From the NCBI GenBank assembly GCA_022565935.1, contig JADFJY010000003.1, positions 1-23,818 on the forward strand: a DNA stretch of 23,818 bases, in the 5' to 3' direction. The notes below the pieces were generated by a model. The model made no database searches. It was not told the DNA's origin and saw nothing but the letters and a program-made list of their open reading frames with translations. The DNA is from Nitrososphaerota archaeon (lineage in GTDB: Archaea > Thermoproteota > Nitrososphaeria > Nitrososphaerales > Nitrosopumilaceae). Positions 8,556 through 15,843 of the stretch are shown here, one piece after another; position 1 is the first letter of the stretch, and every line of letters starts with the position of its first letter. The translations under genes and the position numbers were made by a program.

Positions 8556-8749
8556 AAAAAGATCATATTGAAATTCCACAACCATCAAGCAAATTTCAAA
8601 AAGTCAACTGCGGTGAGTGTGGTGAACTTCAAGTAATTTATTCACATGCATCAACAATAGTCGCATGCAATTCTTGTGGCAACACCATAGCAGAACCAAC
8701 AGGTTCAAAAGCTAAGATAAATGGTAAAATCTTAGGTAGTGCTGAGTAA
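8552..8749 (+). CDS. rps27e: 30S ribosomal protein S27e
   Basis: A small-subunit zinc-ribbon ribosomal protein, 65 residues. The ribbon is NCGECGE (Cys20, Cys23) and ACNSCGN (Cys39, Cys42), followed by the family's IAEPTGSKAKINGKIL. It starts inside the rpl44e stop (ATGA). Its last 18 bases overlap the 3' end of cobY on the other strand, so the two transcripts converge and must be antisense at their tails. Confidence 0.97.
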   Translation: MKKDHIEIPQPSSKFQKVNCGECGELQVIYSHASTIVACNSCGNTIAEPTGSKAKINGKILGSAE

Positions 8750-9316
8750 ATCATAGTCTTGTTTTGTATTTAGATTAAATGCAATTCTCTTATCATCAAT
8801 TATAATAAAATTTTCTTCCATATTTTTAAGTGAAGTAATTTTTTCTGAATTAATTAAAGAAATTCCAGTATAATGACATCTTTGATTATCAAAATTTATA
8901 GAATAATCTGATTCAATTCCAAGAGTAGTTAAGAATTTGTTTGTAACAAGAATGCTAGTCCAAATATTTTGAGAATTATAGTGAGTTACAATTTTTTGTA
9001 TAATTTCTTCGTCTAATAAAGGTAAATCACCAGAACTGACTAAAACTACATCATTGATAGTTTTAAGTGCTAAGTTTAGATCTTCTACATAACCAATTCC
9101 AGGAGTATCAAAAGTTTCAATATTATTTTCTTCAAGTAATTTTTTTGTTTTTGGGGAATTAGAACTGGTTATTGATATAATTTTTGAAAAACAATTTGAA
9201 TTTTTTAAAGAATCAATGACATGAAGGATTACAGGTTTTTTGTATTTGAGTAATAATTTTTCGTTATCTAAACTCATTCGAATTCCTTTACCGCCTGCCA
9301 TTACAAGACCAATCAT
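8732..9316 (-). CDS. cobY: adenosylcobinamide-phosphate guanylyltransferase, archaeal type
   Basis: Transfers GMP from GTP to adenosylcobinamide phosphate, giving AdoCbi-GDP for nucleotide-loop assembly. Archaea use CobY in place of bacterial CobU. The protein is 194 residues with the nucleotidyltransferase signature VMAGGKGIRM at the N terminus, then EKLLLKYKKPVI, and SSGDLPLL as the metal-binding Asp strand. Last gene of the cobalamin operon; its ATG overlaps the cobS stop by four bases. A general NTP-transferase such as MobA is the alternative, but neighbours make CobY much more likely. Confidence 0.9.
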   Translation of the reverse strand: MIGLVMAGGKGIRMSLDNEKLLLKYKKPVILHVIDSLKNSNCFSKIISITSSNSPKTKKLLEENNIETFDTPGIGYVEDLNLALKTINDVVLVSSGDLPLLDEEIIQKIVTHYNSQNIWTSILVTNKFLTTLGIESDYSINFDNQRCHYTGISLINSEKITSLKNMEENFIIIDDKRIAFNLNTKQDYDLLSTT

Positions 9317-10038
9317 ATTGATACAAACACCATCAATGAAGCCAATCTTGTAAGTTCATTTGTAGCACCAAGAACATCACCAGTAATTCCACCAAAACTA
9401 CGAGTAGATAGGGCTAGAAGAAATAAAGTTATGGTAACTGTTACACCGAGCATTACCAATCCAGTAGTTTCGCCAATAACAATTACTGGAATTAACATAA
9501 TGATGAATGCAGCTGCAAGTTTTTTCCTATCTTTCATAATCTTTACAAAAGGAGAATTTGAGCCTAGTGAGGCTGAATTTCCCAAACTTGCCATTAATAC
9601 CATAGAGAATTTTGCCAAAATTTCACTTATCAAAATTGCTCTAAACAAATCAAATCCACTTGTAAGAGAAATTGTAACTACCAAACCAATAAGATACAAA
9701 ACAATTGCAACAATTCCTGCAGAACCCGTAGAAAGATCTTTCATTGCTTTAAGTTTTCTATCTTTGTTTCCCTTTACCATAAGCCCATCAGCAAAATCAG
9801 CCAAGCCATCTGCATGATGAATTCCTGTAATAATTGCAATAGATGCAACTACTAACAAGCTAACTAGTAAAGGATCTAAAATGAAAGATAATCCAAAACC
9901 AAGAGAACCAATTAAAAGTCCAATTGCAATTCCAACAATAGGAAAAACATACATGTATTTTGCAATATTTTCTAGAGTTGCATTTGATGATGGAAAGATT
10001 GTCAGAAAAGAAAAAACAGAACTAATTTCTTTAAGCAT
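9313..10038 (-). CDS. cobS: adenosylcobinamide-GDP ribazoletransferase (cobalamin synthase)
   Basis: A membrane enzyme joining AdoCbi-GDP and alpha-ribazole phosphate to form the cobalamin (phosphate) loop. There are about six or seven hydrophobic segments. Hallmarks are HADGLADFADGL in the first half (metal/diphosphate-binding) and FGGITGDVLGATNE near the C terminus. The start chosen is the ATG at 10038: it lies inside the end of cbiB (8-base overlap, with GGTGG just upstream) and gives MLKEISSVFSFLTIFPSS, which matches the family N terminus. An upstream TTG at 10053 would add five residues. The stop overlaps cobY (ATGA). Confidence 0.93.
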   Translation of the reverse strand: MLKEISSVFSFLTIFPSSNATLENIAKYMYVFPIVGIAIGLLIGSLGFGLSFILDPLLVSLLVVASIAIITGIHHADGLADFADGLMVKGNKDRKLKAMKDLSTGSAGIVAIVLYLIGLVVTISLTSGFDLFRAILISEILAKFSMVLMASLGNSASLGSNSPFVKIMKDRKKLAAAFIIMLIPVIVIGETTGLVMLGVTVTITLFLLALSTRSFGGITGDVLGATNELTRLASLMVFVSI

Positions 10039-11002
10039 GAATCCACCATCCAACTTGTGATAAAATAATAATTATTGGAATAGTAACTATTCCAAAGAAA
10101 AGAATTGAAGTAAGTTTCATCATTGTAAGTGCAGAGGTTACATGTTCTTGTGTTAGAATTATTTCGCCATTACCTAACTTGTAGTGATTAATTTTTTCAA
10201 ACTTTGTTCCAAGTGCACCTGCAAGTGCAGCCATAGGATATCCTGCATTAGAACTTTCAGTTTTTTTGCCATCTCTAATCATTATTTTGTATGATTCTTT
10301 CCAATTATTTTGTAAAATTGCAGCTGAAATGATCATTACTAATCCTGTGAGTCTAGATGGAATGTAATTTAAAATTGTGTCACAAGTTGCACTAAACCAT
10401 CCTACATTTCTAAAAATATCAGTCTTGTATCCAATCATTGAATCTGCAGTGTTAATTACTCGATACAAAAATGCTCCAGGCAAGCCAAAAAGAGCAAAAT
10501 AGAATAGAGGTCCAGTAATTCCATCAACAGTATTTTCACTTATACTCTCAAGTACACCTGAAATAACGTGATTTTTATCTAAATTCTTGGTATTTCTTTT
10601 AACAATCATAGATAGATTTGTTCTAGCCATATCGAGATTATCATGATCAAGTGACTCTAATACTGCTTTTGCATGCTTTTCCATTCCACGAATAGCAATG
10701 GTGGTTTTTAGTAATAATCCACCAATAATTATAGATACAATTAATGAAATAATATCAATTGAAATCAAAGATATTCCAATATTTAACATCAAAAGCAATA
10801 AAATTACAATACTTAAAGTAATTGTTACAACTAGAATTCCTCCAAGTTTTTCTATAACATGATTTTTGTTTATCGCAAAAGGTGTTAGTTTTGCAATTAA
10901 TCCACCAATCCAAGCTGTTGGATGATATTTATTTTTAGGATCGCCAAATGTAAAATCAAAAAATATTGCAATGCTAATAATAAAAATAGATTCCAGGATC
11001 AT
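10031..11002 (-). CDS. cbiB: adenosylcobinamide-phosphate synthase, CbiB type
   Basis: An integral membrane enzyme attaching (R)-1-amino-2-propanol phosphate (or aminopropanol) to adenosylcobyric acid. It is 323 residues. Signatures are DFTFGDPKNKYHPTAWIG near the N terminus, ESISENTVDGITGPLFY in the middle and SSNAGYPMAALAGALG in the second half. About five hydrophobic stretches are present. It overlaps cobQ by four bases upstream and cobS by eight downstream. It shares its substrate chain with the Thr-P decarboxylase at the operon's start. Nomenclature clash: this is CbiB (Salmonella), called CobD in Pseudomonas. Confidence 0.95.
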   Translation of the reverse strand: MILESIFIISIAIFFDFTFGDPKNKYHPTAWIGGLIAKLTPFAINKNHVIEKLGGILVVTITLSIVILLLLMLNIGISLISIDIISLIVSIIIGGLLLKTTIAIRGMEKHAKAVLESLDHDNLDMARTNLSMIVKRNTKNLDKNHVISGVLESISENTVDGITGPLFYFALFGLPGAFLYRVINTADSMIGYKTDIFRNVGWFSATCDTILNYIPSRLTGLVMIISAAILQNNWKESYKIMIRDGKKTESSNAGYPMAALAGALGTKFEKINHYKLGNGEIILTQEHVTSALTMMKLTSILFFGIVTIPIIIILSQVGWWIHA

Positions 11003-11838
11003 TGTAACATCCTCTCAATTGATTTGATATCAATGTTTGATTTTACAGTTTTTGCTAACTTGTTTAATTCAGTATCAATTTTTGAAATATTTTTCTTGGT
11101 CCAAGTAATTTCTTTAGGTTTTACATTAAGAGAATCTTCTTCAGGTAAATCCAATGTCATCATTGGAATAGTACCAATGACAGGTATTTTTGTAATATTT
11201 TTGAGTTTTTGAAATCCTGGCTTTAACACATCAATATCTCCTCTAAACTTGTTAAAAACAAAACCTTTTACTAATTTTTGATATTTTTTTTCAATTAGTG
11301 CCATTGTTCCAACAATACTTGCAAATGATCCACCTTTGTCAATATCAGATATCAACAATACTGATGCATTGGCTTTTTGTGCAATCTTCATATTTGCAAT
11401 ATCAAATTTTTGTAAATTAATTTCAGCCGGAGAACCTGCACCTTCCAAAATTATCAAATCAAAATTTTTCTGTAAAGTTTTCAATGATCTAGATGCAATC
11501 TTAATTCCTTCCGAGTTTACAAATTTTTCATAATAGTCTTTAGCATGCATTTTCTTGTAGCGTTTACCATTTAGATACACCATACTATAGTAATTTCCTA
11601 ATGGCTTGAGTAAGATCGGATTCAAGTCAGATGTAATATCGCACCTTGCGGCAATAGCTTGTATTGCTTGAGCCCGAGAAATTTCAAAATCAGGCGTGAT
11701 ATATGCAAAATTTGACATATTTTGGGATTTGTAAGGGGCTACGTTGTATCCCTTATCTGAAAAAATTCTACATAAAGCTGCTACTAATGTTGTCTTTCCA
11801 GCTCCAGAAGATGTTCCTTGAATCATTAAGGATTTCAT
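10999..11838 (-). CDS. cobQ: cobyric acid synthase ATPase half, no glutaminase domain
   Basis: CobQ/CbiP amidates four side chains of adenosylcobyrinic acid a,c-diamide. This protein is only 279 residues against ~480-510 for the family. The dethiobiotin-synthetase-like ATPase is complete: P-loop QGTSSGAGKTTL, YKSQNMSNFAY, EISRAQAIQA, LNPILLKP, LILEGAGSPAEINL, SDIDKGGSFASIVGT and IPMMTLDLPEEDSLN. A ~40-residue helical tail follows and then the stop. The class I glutaminase domain with its Cys-His-Glu triad is absent. The stop overlaps the cbiB start (ATGA), so this is not a recent frameshift: no glutaminase sequence follows. Ammonia must come free or from a separate glutaminase (inference). 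Confidence 0.88.
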   Translation of the reverse strand: MKSLMIQGTSSGAGKTTLVAALCRIFSDKGYNVAPYKSQNMSNFAYITPDFEISRAQAIQAIAARCDITSDLNPILLKPLGNYYSMVYLNGKRYKKMHAKDYYEKFVNSEGIKIASRSLKTLQKNFDLIILEGAGSPAEINLQKFDIANMKIAQKANASVLLISDIDKGGSFASIVGTMALIEKKYQKLVKGFVFNKFRGDIDVLKPGFQKLKNITKIPVIGTIPMMTLDLPEEDSLNVKPKEITWTKKNISKIDTELNKLAKTVKSNIDIKSIERMLQ

Positions 11839-12917
11839 GAGATAATCTCCAATGCTCTTACTAGTTTTAGATTATCCTTATGAGACTTTACTGCAATGCG
11901 AATGTATTGATTACTTAATCCTCTAAAATTTTTACAATCACGAATCAATATATTATGTTTAAGCAATTTTTTTTGTAGTTTTGTTGAATCATATTTTGTT
12001 TTGATTAAAATAAAATTTGTAGATGAATCATGACATTCAAATCCATCTAATTTAGCAATTTTATTTTTTAGATATATCAATTCTTTTTTAATGACCAATT
12101 TTGATTTTGTTAGATGAGATTTATTTTTAAGAGCAATATTTGCAGCATTTTGTGCTAAAAAATTTACACTCCATGGAATTTTTATTTTTTGTAAAATTTC
12201 AATCATTTGTTTAGAGGCAGCAGCATATCCGATTCGTATTCCAGGTAATCCAAAAGATTTTGTCAAAGAACGAAGAACAAAAAGATTATCATATTTTTTT
12301 ACATATGATATAACAGATTCATCAGACTCTGGAACTAGTTCAATAAAACATTCATCAACAAATACAATTGAAGATAGTTTTTTTGCTGTTTTAATTATTA
12401 TGAGTAGCTGGTTTTTTGACAAAAGTTTTCCTGTAGGATTATTAGGATTACAAAGAAACACACATCCATTTAGTGGTATTTGTGAAATAAATGAATTAAT
12501 ATTTTCAGATAAATTCATTGTTTTAAAATATGAAATTTTACAGTTGTTGAGTTTTGCAGCTGTTTCATATTCTTGAAATGTTGGAACAGGTATCAAGACT
12601 TTGGTTTTCTTTGATAAAAATGCAAAACAAAAATTGTAGATTATTTCAATTGCTCCATTTCCAACTAATAGGTTTGATTTCTGTAAGGATGTGTATTTTT
12701 TTAGGCTTGAAATTAATGCTGATGAATGAGAATCAGGATAGTTTTGTATCTCGTCCAGATTTTTTTTGAGATTTGTTTTTACAGATAATGGAATTCCTAT
12801 GGGAGTAATATTAGAACTAAAATCTACAATATGTGAATTAGAGTTTTTAATGGAATTTCGTCCACCATGTATTACTGGAACATGTCGAATGATGGATGAT
12901 TTTGTTCGTATTCTCAC
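11835..12917 (-). CDS. cobD: threonine-phosphate decarboxylase, PLP-dependent
   Basis: Makes (R)-1-amino-2-propanol phosphate from L-threonine phosphate for the cobalamin linker. It is a fold-type I aminotransferase relative, 360 residues. IHGGRN followed by VDFSSNITPIG is the typical CobD opening. NPNNPTGK (157-164), FVDECF (Asp188) and SLTKSFGLPGIRIGYA (Schiff-base Lys220) form the PLP site. The C-terminal YIRIAV Arg holds the carboxylate or phosphate. HisC (histidinol-phosphate aminotransferase) is the main alternative, but the HGG start and operon position favour CobD (Salmonella name; CobC in Pseudomonas). The start is GTG 12917, first gene of the operon, divergent from asd. Confidence 0.88.
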   Translation of the reverse strand: MRIRTKSSIIRHVPVIHGGRNSIKNSNSHIVDFSSNITPIGIPLSVKTNLKKNLDEIQNYPDSHSSALISSLKKYTSLQKSNLLVGNGAIEIIYNFCFAFLSKKTKVLIPVPTFQEYETAAKLNNCKISYFKTMNLSENINSFISQIPLNGCVFLCNPNNPTGKLLSKNQLLIIIKTAKKLSSIVFVDECFIELVPESDESVISYVKKYDNLFVLRSLTKSFGLPGIRIGYAAASKQMIEILQKIKIPWSVNFLAQNAANIALKNKSHLTKSKLVIKKELIYLKNKIAKLDGFECHDSSTNFILIKTKYDSTKLQKKLLKHNILIRDCKNFRGLSNQYIRIAVKSHKDNLKLVRALEIIS

Positions 12918-12937
12918 AGTTCCAAATAGAGTTAGGC

Positions 12938-12946
12938 GATTTAGTA
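12938..12946 (-). promoter_or_regulatory. TATA-like box for the cobalamin operon
   Basis: TACTAAATC on the minus strand is centred ~25 bases before the GTG at 12917. The five cob genes behind it overlap, so this is probably the only promoter for 8732-12917. I see no cobalamin riboswitch in the 83-base divergent gap, and there is no room for one. Confidence 0.4.
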
Positions 12947-12969
12947 TGTTTTGGTAATTCAGAAAACGA

Positions 12970-12977
12970 TTATTAAT
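12970..12977 (+). promoter_or_regulatory. TATA-like box for asd
   Basis: TTATTAAT is centred 27 bases before the ATG at 13001 and supports that ATG over the upstream TTG at 12977, which would lie within the TATA box itself. Confidence 0.45.
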
Positions 12978-13000
12978 TGAAAGCGATCAATTATCAAATT

Positions 13001-14077
13001 ATGGATAAGAAAAGAGTAGCAATTATTGGTGTTACGGGTTCTGTAGGTCAGGAATTTGTACATTCATTACATAACCATCCATGGTTTGAAGTAACTCAAA
13101 TTGCAGCATCAAACCGTTCTGCAGGTAAAAAATACATGGATGCAATCAGGGATCCAAGTGGGATCATATCATGGGATGTAGATGGAGAAATTCCAGAATA
13201 CATCAAAGAAATGACAGTCAAAACTGTTGATGAATTAGATGTTTCTCAATTAGATTTAGTTTTTTCTGCAGTAGAATCTGAAGCTGCAAGAGATATTGAA
13301 ACTAAAATGGCAGCTGACGTCCCAGTTATCTCGACTAGTTCTGCTTATAGATATGAAGATGATGTGCCAATTCTCATTCCAGGAATTAATGATGATCATG
13401 CAGAGTTGCTTGAAATTCAAAAGAAAAATAGAAACTGGAAAGGTTGGATAGCACCACTACCAAATTGTACCACAACGGGTTTGGCAATTACACTAAAACC
13501 ACTATTTGAAAAATATGGAGCAAAAAAGGTGTTGATGACATCAATGCAGGCAATATCTGGGGGTGGAAAATCAGGTGTATCAGCAATGGGAATTATGGAT
13601 AACATAATTCCATACATTCCAAAAGAAGAGGAAAAAGTAAAAATAGAAACAAGAAAAATTTTGGGAAAACTAAAAGATGGAAAAATTGAAGATGCAAACA
13701 TTAGAGTTAGTTGTACCTGTACTAGAGTACCTGTACTAGATGGACATACTGAATCTGTTTTTGTTGAAACCACTAAAGAAATAGATCCTATGAAAGCAAA
13801 AGCTACATACGAGCAATACAACAAAGAGATCTCTGTAGCTGGATTACCATCAGCTCCTGAAAAATACTATGCATTTCATGAAGATCCAACTAGACCTCAA
13901 CCAAGAATGGAAAGATCTGTTGGTGGTGGAATGACTACAACAATTGGAAGAGTGGAGAAAGAGGAATTGTTTGATAACGGACTCAAATACATTTTGTTTT
14001 CACACAACAAGAAAATGGGTTCAGCAAAAGGTGCAGTTTTACTAGCAGAAATGCTATACAAAAAAGACAAGATTTAG
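13001..14077 (+). CDS. asd: aspartate-semialdehyde dehydrogenase (possible malonyl-CoA reductase role)
   Basis: An NADP-dependent reduction of aspartyl phosphate to aspartate semialdehyde, for Thr, Met and Lys synthesis. 358 residues from the ATG at 13001. The N-terminal Rossmann loop is GVTGSVGQ (10-17). The active-site segment is PLPNCTTTG with Cys156, then ISGGGKSG, and VPVLDGHTESVF with the catalytic-area His. The C-terminal part carries RPQPRMERSVGGGM. It is the archaeal/fungal type rather than the bacterial one. The crenarchaeal malonyl-CoA reductase of the 3-hydroxypropionate/4-hydroxybutyrate cycle is a paralogue of this family, so a dual role cannot be excluded. Divergent from the cobalamin operon. 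Confidence 0.92.
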   Translation: MDKKRVAIIGVTGSVGQEFVHSLHNHPWFEVTQIAASNRSAGKKYMDAIRDPSGIISWDVDGEIPEYIKEMTVKTVDELDVSQLDLVFSAVESEAARDIETKMAADVPVISTSSAYRYEDDVPILIPGINDDHAELLEIQKKNRNWKGWIAPLPNCTTTGLAITLKPLFEKYGAKKVLMTSMQAISGGGKSGVSAMGIMDNIIPYIPKEEEKVKIETRKILGKLKDGKIEDANIRVSCTCTRVPVLDGHTESVFVETTKEIDPMKAKATYEQYNKEISVAGLPSAPEKYYAFHEDPTRPQPRMERSVGGGMTTTIGRVEKEELFDNGLKYILFSHNKKMGSAKGAVLLAEMLYKKDKI

Positions 14078-14085
14078 AGTATTTT

Positions 14086-14100
14086 TTGTAATTTTTACAA
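14086..14100 (+). promoter_or_regulatory. inverted repeat TTGTAA-TTT-TTACAA before the Lrp gene
   Basis: A perfect 6-base-arm inverted repeat lies 7 bases upstream of the Lrp TATA box and 8 bases after the asd stop. It could be an operator for autoregulation by the Lrp protein, or a weak asd terminator hairpin. No U-tract follows it, which argues for an operator. Confidence 0.4.
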
Positions 14101-14107
14101 TAATAAC

Positions 14108-14115
14108 TTTATAAG
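14108..14115 (+). promoter_or_regulatory. TATA box for the Lrp gene and ctaB
   Basis: TTTATAAG is a near-consensus archaeal TATA box. The normal ~27-base spacing puts the transcript start at about 14138-14140, where a GTG occurs. Confidence 0.6.
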
Positions 14116-14166
14116 AACCAGAAATCTAGATCGACTCAGGTGTTTTGAACGGTAAAAGTAGATAAT

Positions 14167-14616
14167 TTGGATTTACAAATTTTATCAGAATTATCTAATG
14201 ATGCATCAATTTCAGTTCCACGTTTATCAAAAAAGATCAATGTTAACTCTTCGGTAATTTATTCAAGAATCAAAAGACTAGTCAAAAGAAAATTAATTGA
14301 ACGCTTTACAATTGTTGTAAACGATGCTGAACTTGGTTATGAAGTCAAAGCATTAACTGGAATTAACATGGATTCAAAAAAACGTGATCATATAATTGAG
14401 GAATTATTCAAAATTGATGGAGTTAGAGAAATTGCTGAAGTTACTGGTAGATTCGATATACTAGTAACCATGTATTCAAAATCATTAGCGAATATGCACA
14501 AAATGGTCTCTGAGAAAATTGGTAGGATTGATGGAATTCAGTCCTCAGAGTCATTTATTGAGATGAAATCACGAACTAAGGCAATGCCATATATGTCAAC
14601 ACAGGATAGTGACTAG
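14167..14616 (+). CDS. Lrp/AsnC-family transcriptional regulator
   Basis: A DNA-binding regulator of the feast/famine family, 149 residues from TTG 14167. Residues ~1-50 form the winged helix-turn-helix (LQILSELSNDASISVPRLSK, then SSVIYSRIKRL). Residues ~60-140 form the RAM ligand-binding domain with VREIAEVTGRFDILVTM. The family normally begins with Met plus a few residues before LDxxIL, so the TTG start is a little short. In-frame codons before it read T-V-K-V-D-N, preceded by TGA at 14146 and a GTG at 14140 that matches the predicted transcript start. It is followed after two bases by ctaB, so it may also sense an amino acid while controlling its neighbours (inference). An inverted repeat precedes its promoter. 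Confidence 0.88.
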   Translation: MDLQILSELSNDASISVPRLSKKINVNSSVIYSRIKRLVKRKLIERFTIVVNDAELGYEVKALTGINMDSKKRDHIIEELFKIDGVREIAEVTGRFDILVTMYSKSLANMHKMVSEKIGRIDGIQSSESFIEMKSRTKAMPYMSTQDSD

Positions 14617-14618
14617 TA

Positions 14619-15548
14619 TTGCAAAAACAAAAGTCAGAATCTCGGGTAGCTGTATACTATGAATTAACAAAGCCAAAAATCTGGTATTTACTAGTTTTTA
14701 CTGCATTTGGTGCAGCGTTAACTGCATCCAACATTTATGGTATTGAAATTTCTCCAGCAACATGGATGTTAATGTTATTTTCAGTTGCAGCCGGTTCAGC
14801 AGCTGCTAACACTTTGACAAACTATCATGACAGAGATATTGATGCAATTATGGAGAGAACTAAGGATAGACCTCTTCCATCAAAGAGAATTTATCCAGCA
14901 GTAAAAGCAAGGAATTTTGGATTAGTGTTAGCTGGAATATCATTAGTTTTAGCATTTGGAATTTCAATCGATACAACATTAGAACAAGGTGCATGGGCAA
15001 CTGCATTCATTGCATTTGGATTGGTAAATAATATTATTGTATACTCGTATGTGTTAAAACGAAGATCAAGAACTAATATTATTTTAGGAGGTTTATGTGG
15101 TGGTGCTCCCCCTTTGATTGGATGGGTGGCTGTAAGTATGACAGATTTATGGACAATGGGTCTTGCAATGGCAGGATTGGTGTTTATTTGGATTCCAATG
15201 CATATTTGGGCTTTGACCTTACATTTCAAAGATGATTACATCAAAGTAAATATTCCAATGTTAACTGTAGTACAATCTGAAAAAACATCAGCAAGAATTA
15301 TTGCAATTTCTACTGTCGTAATGGTGTTATTTTCAATTGCCCCATTCTTCATAACAACTGAAAGTGGTGAAGAAATGGTAGGTGCAATATATCTATGGAC
15401 TGCAATTGCATCAGGTGCGTTAATGCTAGCATTAGCAATATGGGTCATAGTTAAGCCTATGGAAAAAGCTGCATGGACTTTGTTCAAATTTTCTAGTCCA
15501 TATTTGGCAGTATTGTTTATTGCATTAATGGTAGACTCTGCATTTTAA
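14619..15548 (+). CDS. ctaB: protoheme IX farnesyltransferase (heme O synthase)
   Basis: Transfers a farnesyl or longer prenyl group to heme b, making heme O for terminal heme-copper oxidases. 309 residues with about nine hydrophobic segments, as in the UbiA superfamily. The first Asp-rich site is NYHDRDIDAIMERTKDRPLP (69-88; Asp71, 73, 75). YVLKRRSRTNIILGGLCGGA and PPLIGW follow. The second polar site is near HFKDDY, after a WIPMHIWAL helix. The start is TTG 14619, two bases after the Lrp stop, so it is probably co-transcribed. Ammonia-oxidising archaea respire oxygen, consistent with a need for heme O or A. Confidence 0.95.
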   Translation: MQKQKSESRVAVYYELTKPKIWYLLVFTAFGAALTASNIYGIEISPATWMLMLFSVAAGSAAANTLTNYHDRDIDAIMERTKDRPLPSKRIYPAVKARNFGLVLAGISLVLAFGISIDTTLEQGAWATAFIAFGLVNNIIVYSYVLKRRSRTNIILGGLCGGAPPLIGWVAVSMTDLWTMGLAMAGLVFIWIPMHIWALTLHFKDDYIKVNIPMLTVVQSEKTSARIIAISTVVMVLFSIAPFFITTESGEEMVGAIYLWTAIASGALMLALAIWVIVKPMEKAAWTLFKFSSPYLAVLFIALMVDSAF

Positions 15549-15560
15549 AATTCTGTCATT

Positions 15561-15752
15561 CTAATCTAGACCGTTAAGTTCCTTAGTGATTTTAGAATGG
15601 TTTTCTACTAATGTAGTAAGCTCGTTTTGTAATTCAATTGAATTCCATTTCGAACTAATTAGAGAAGACAATTTTACAACAATGCTCCATTGAAGATTAT
15701 TTTGTTCATCAATTAATTCTAAAAATTGTTTTCCTTTTTCTTCATCATTCAT
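15561..15752 (-). CDS. small helical protein, unknown
   Basis: A 63-residue protein, all helical by eye, with heptad-like spacing (FLELIDEQNNLQWSIVVKL, then LQNELTTLVENHSKI). No cysteine motif or signal peptide. It converges on ctaB with 12 bases between. It is supported as real by an ATG start and a TATA-like CTTTTTATCA centred ~26 bases upstream (15773-15782). I do not recognise a family. Confidence 0.5.
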   Translation of the reverse strand: MNDEEKGKQFLELIDEQNNLQWSIVVKLSSLISSKWNSIELQNELTTLVENHSKITKELNGLD

Positions 15753-15812
15753 AATTTTTCGACATAATGCAATGATAAAAAGTTAGCAGAGGGTAATAAC
15801 ATAATTTCAAAG

Positions 15813-15820
15813 TTTTATTA
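15813..15820 (+). promoter_or_regulatory. TATA-like box before the small zinc-finger frame
   Basis: TTTTATTA is centred 27 bases before a TTG at 15844, consistent with a leaderless small transcript. Confidence 0.3.
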
Positions 15821-15843
15821 GCAAATATGGATAATTTATCATA

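Noticed and set aside
8244..8588. A 114-codon minus-strand frame over rpl44e
   Set aside because: It is antisense to a certain ribosomal protein gene and has no recognisable features.
9431..9817. A 128-codon open frame on the plus strand
   Set aside because: It lies entirely antisense to cobS, whose motifs are intact; it reflects the codon bias of the membrane protein on the other strand.
10999..11838. Recent frameshift as the cause of the short CobQ
   Set aside because: Downstream sequence is the start of cbiB with a four-base overlap; there is no remnant of a glutaminase domain in any frame.
11835..12917. HisC (histidinol-phosphate aminotransferase) as the identity of the PLP gene
   Set aside because: Homologous fold, but the HGGRN opening and the first place in a five-gene cobalamin operon fit Thr-P decarboxylase better.
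12977..13000. Upstream TTG start for asd
   Set aside because: It falls within the TATA box of the gene and adds eight residues before the conserved KRVAIIG.
12918..13000. Cobalamin riboswitch before the cob operon
   Set aside because: The divergent gap is only 83 bases and has no B12-box-like sequence; archaea of this group are not known for such switches.
15753..15843. tRNA or other structured RNA in the gap
   Set aside because: No cloverleaf, T-loop sequence or GC-rich stems; the stretch is plain AT-rich sequence apart from promoter elements.
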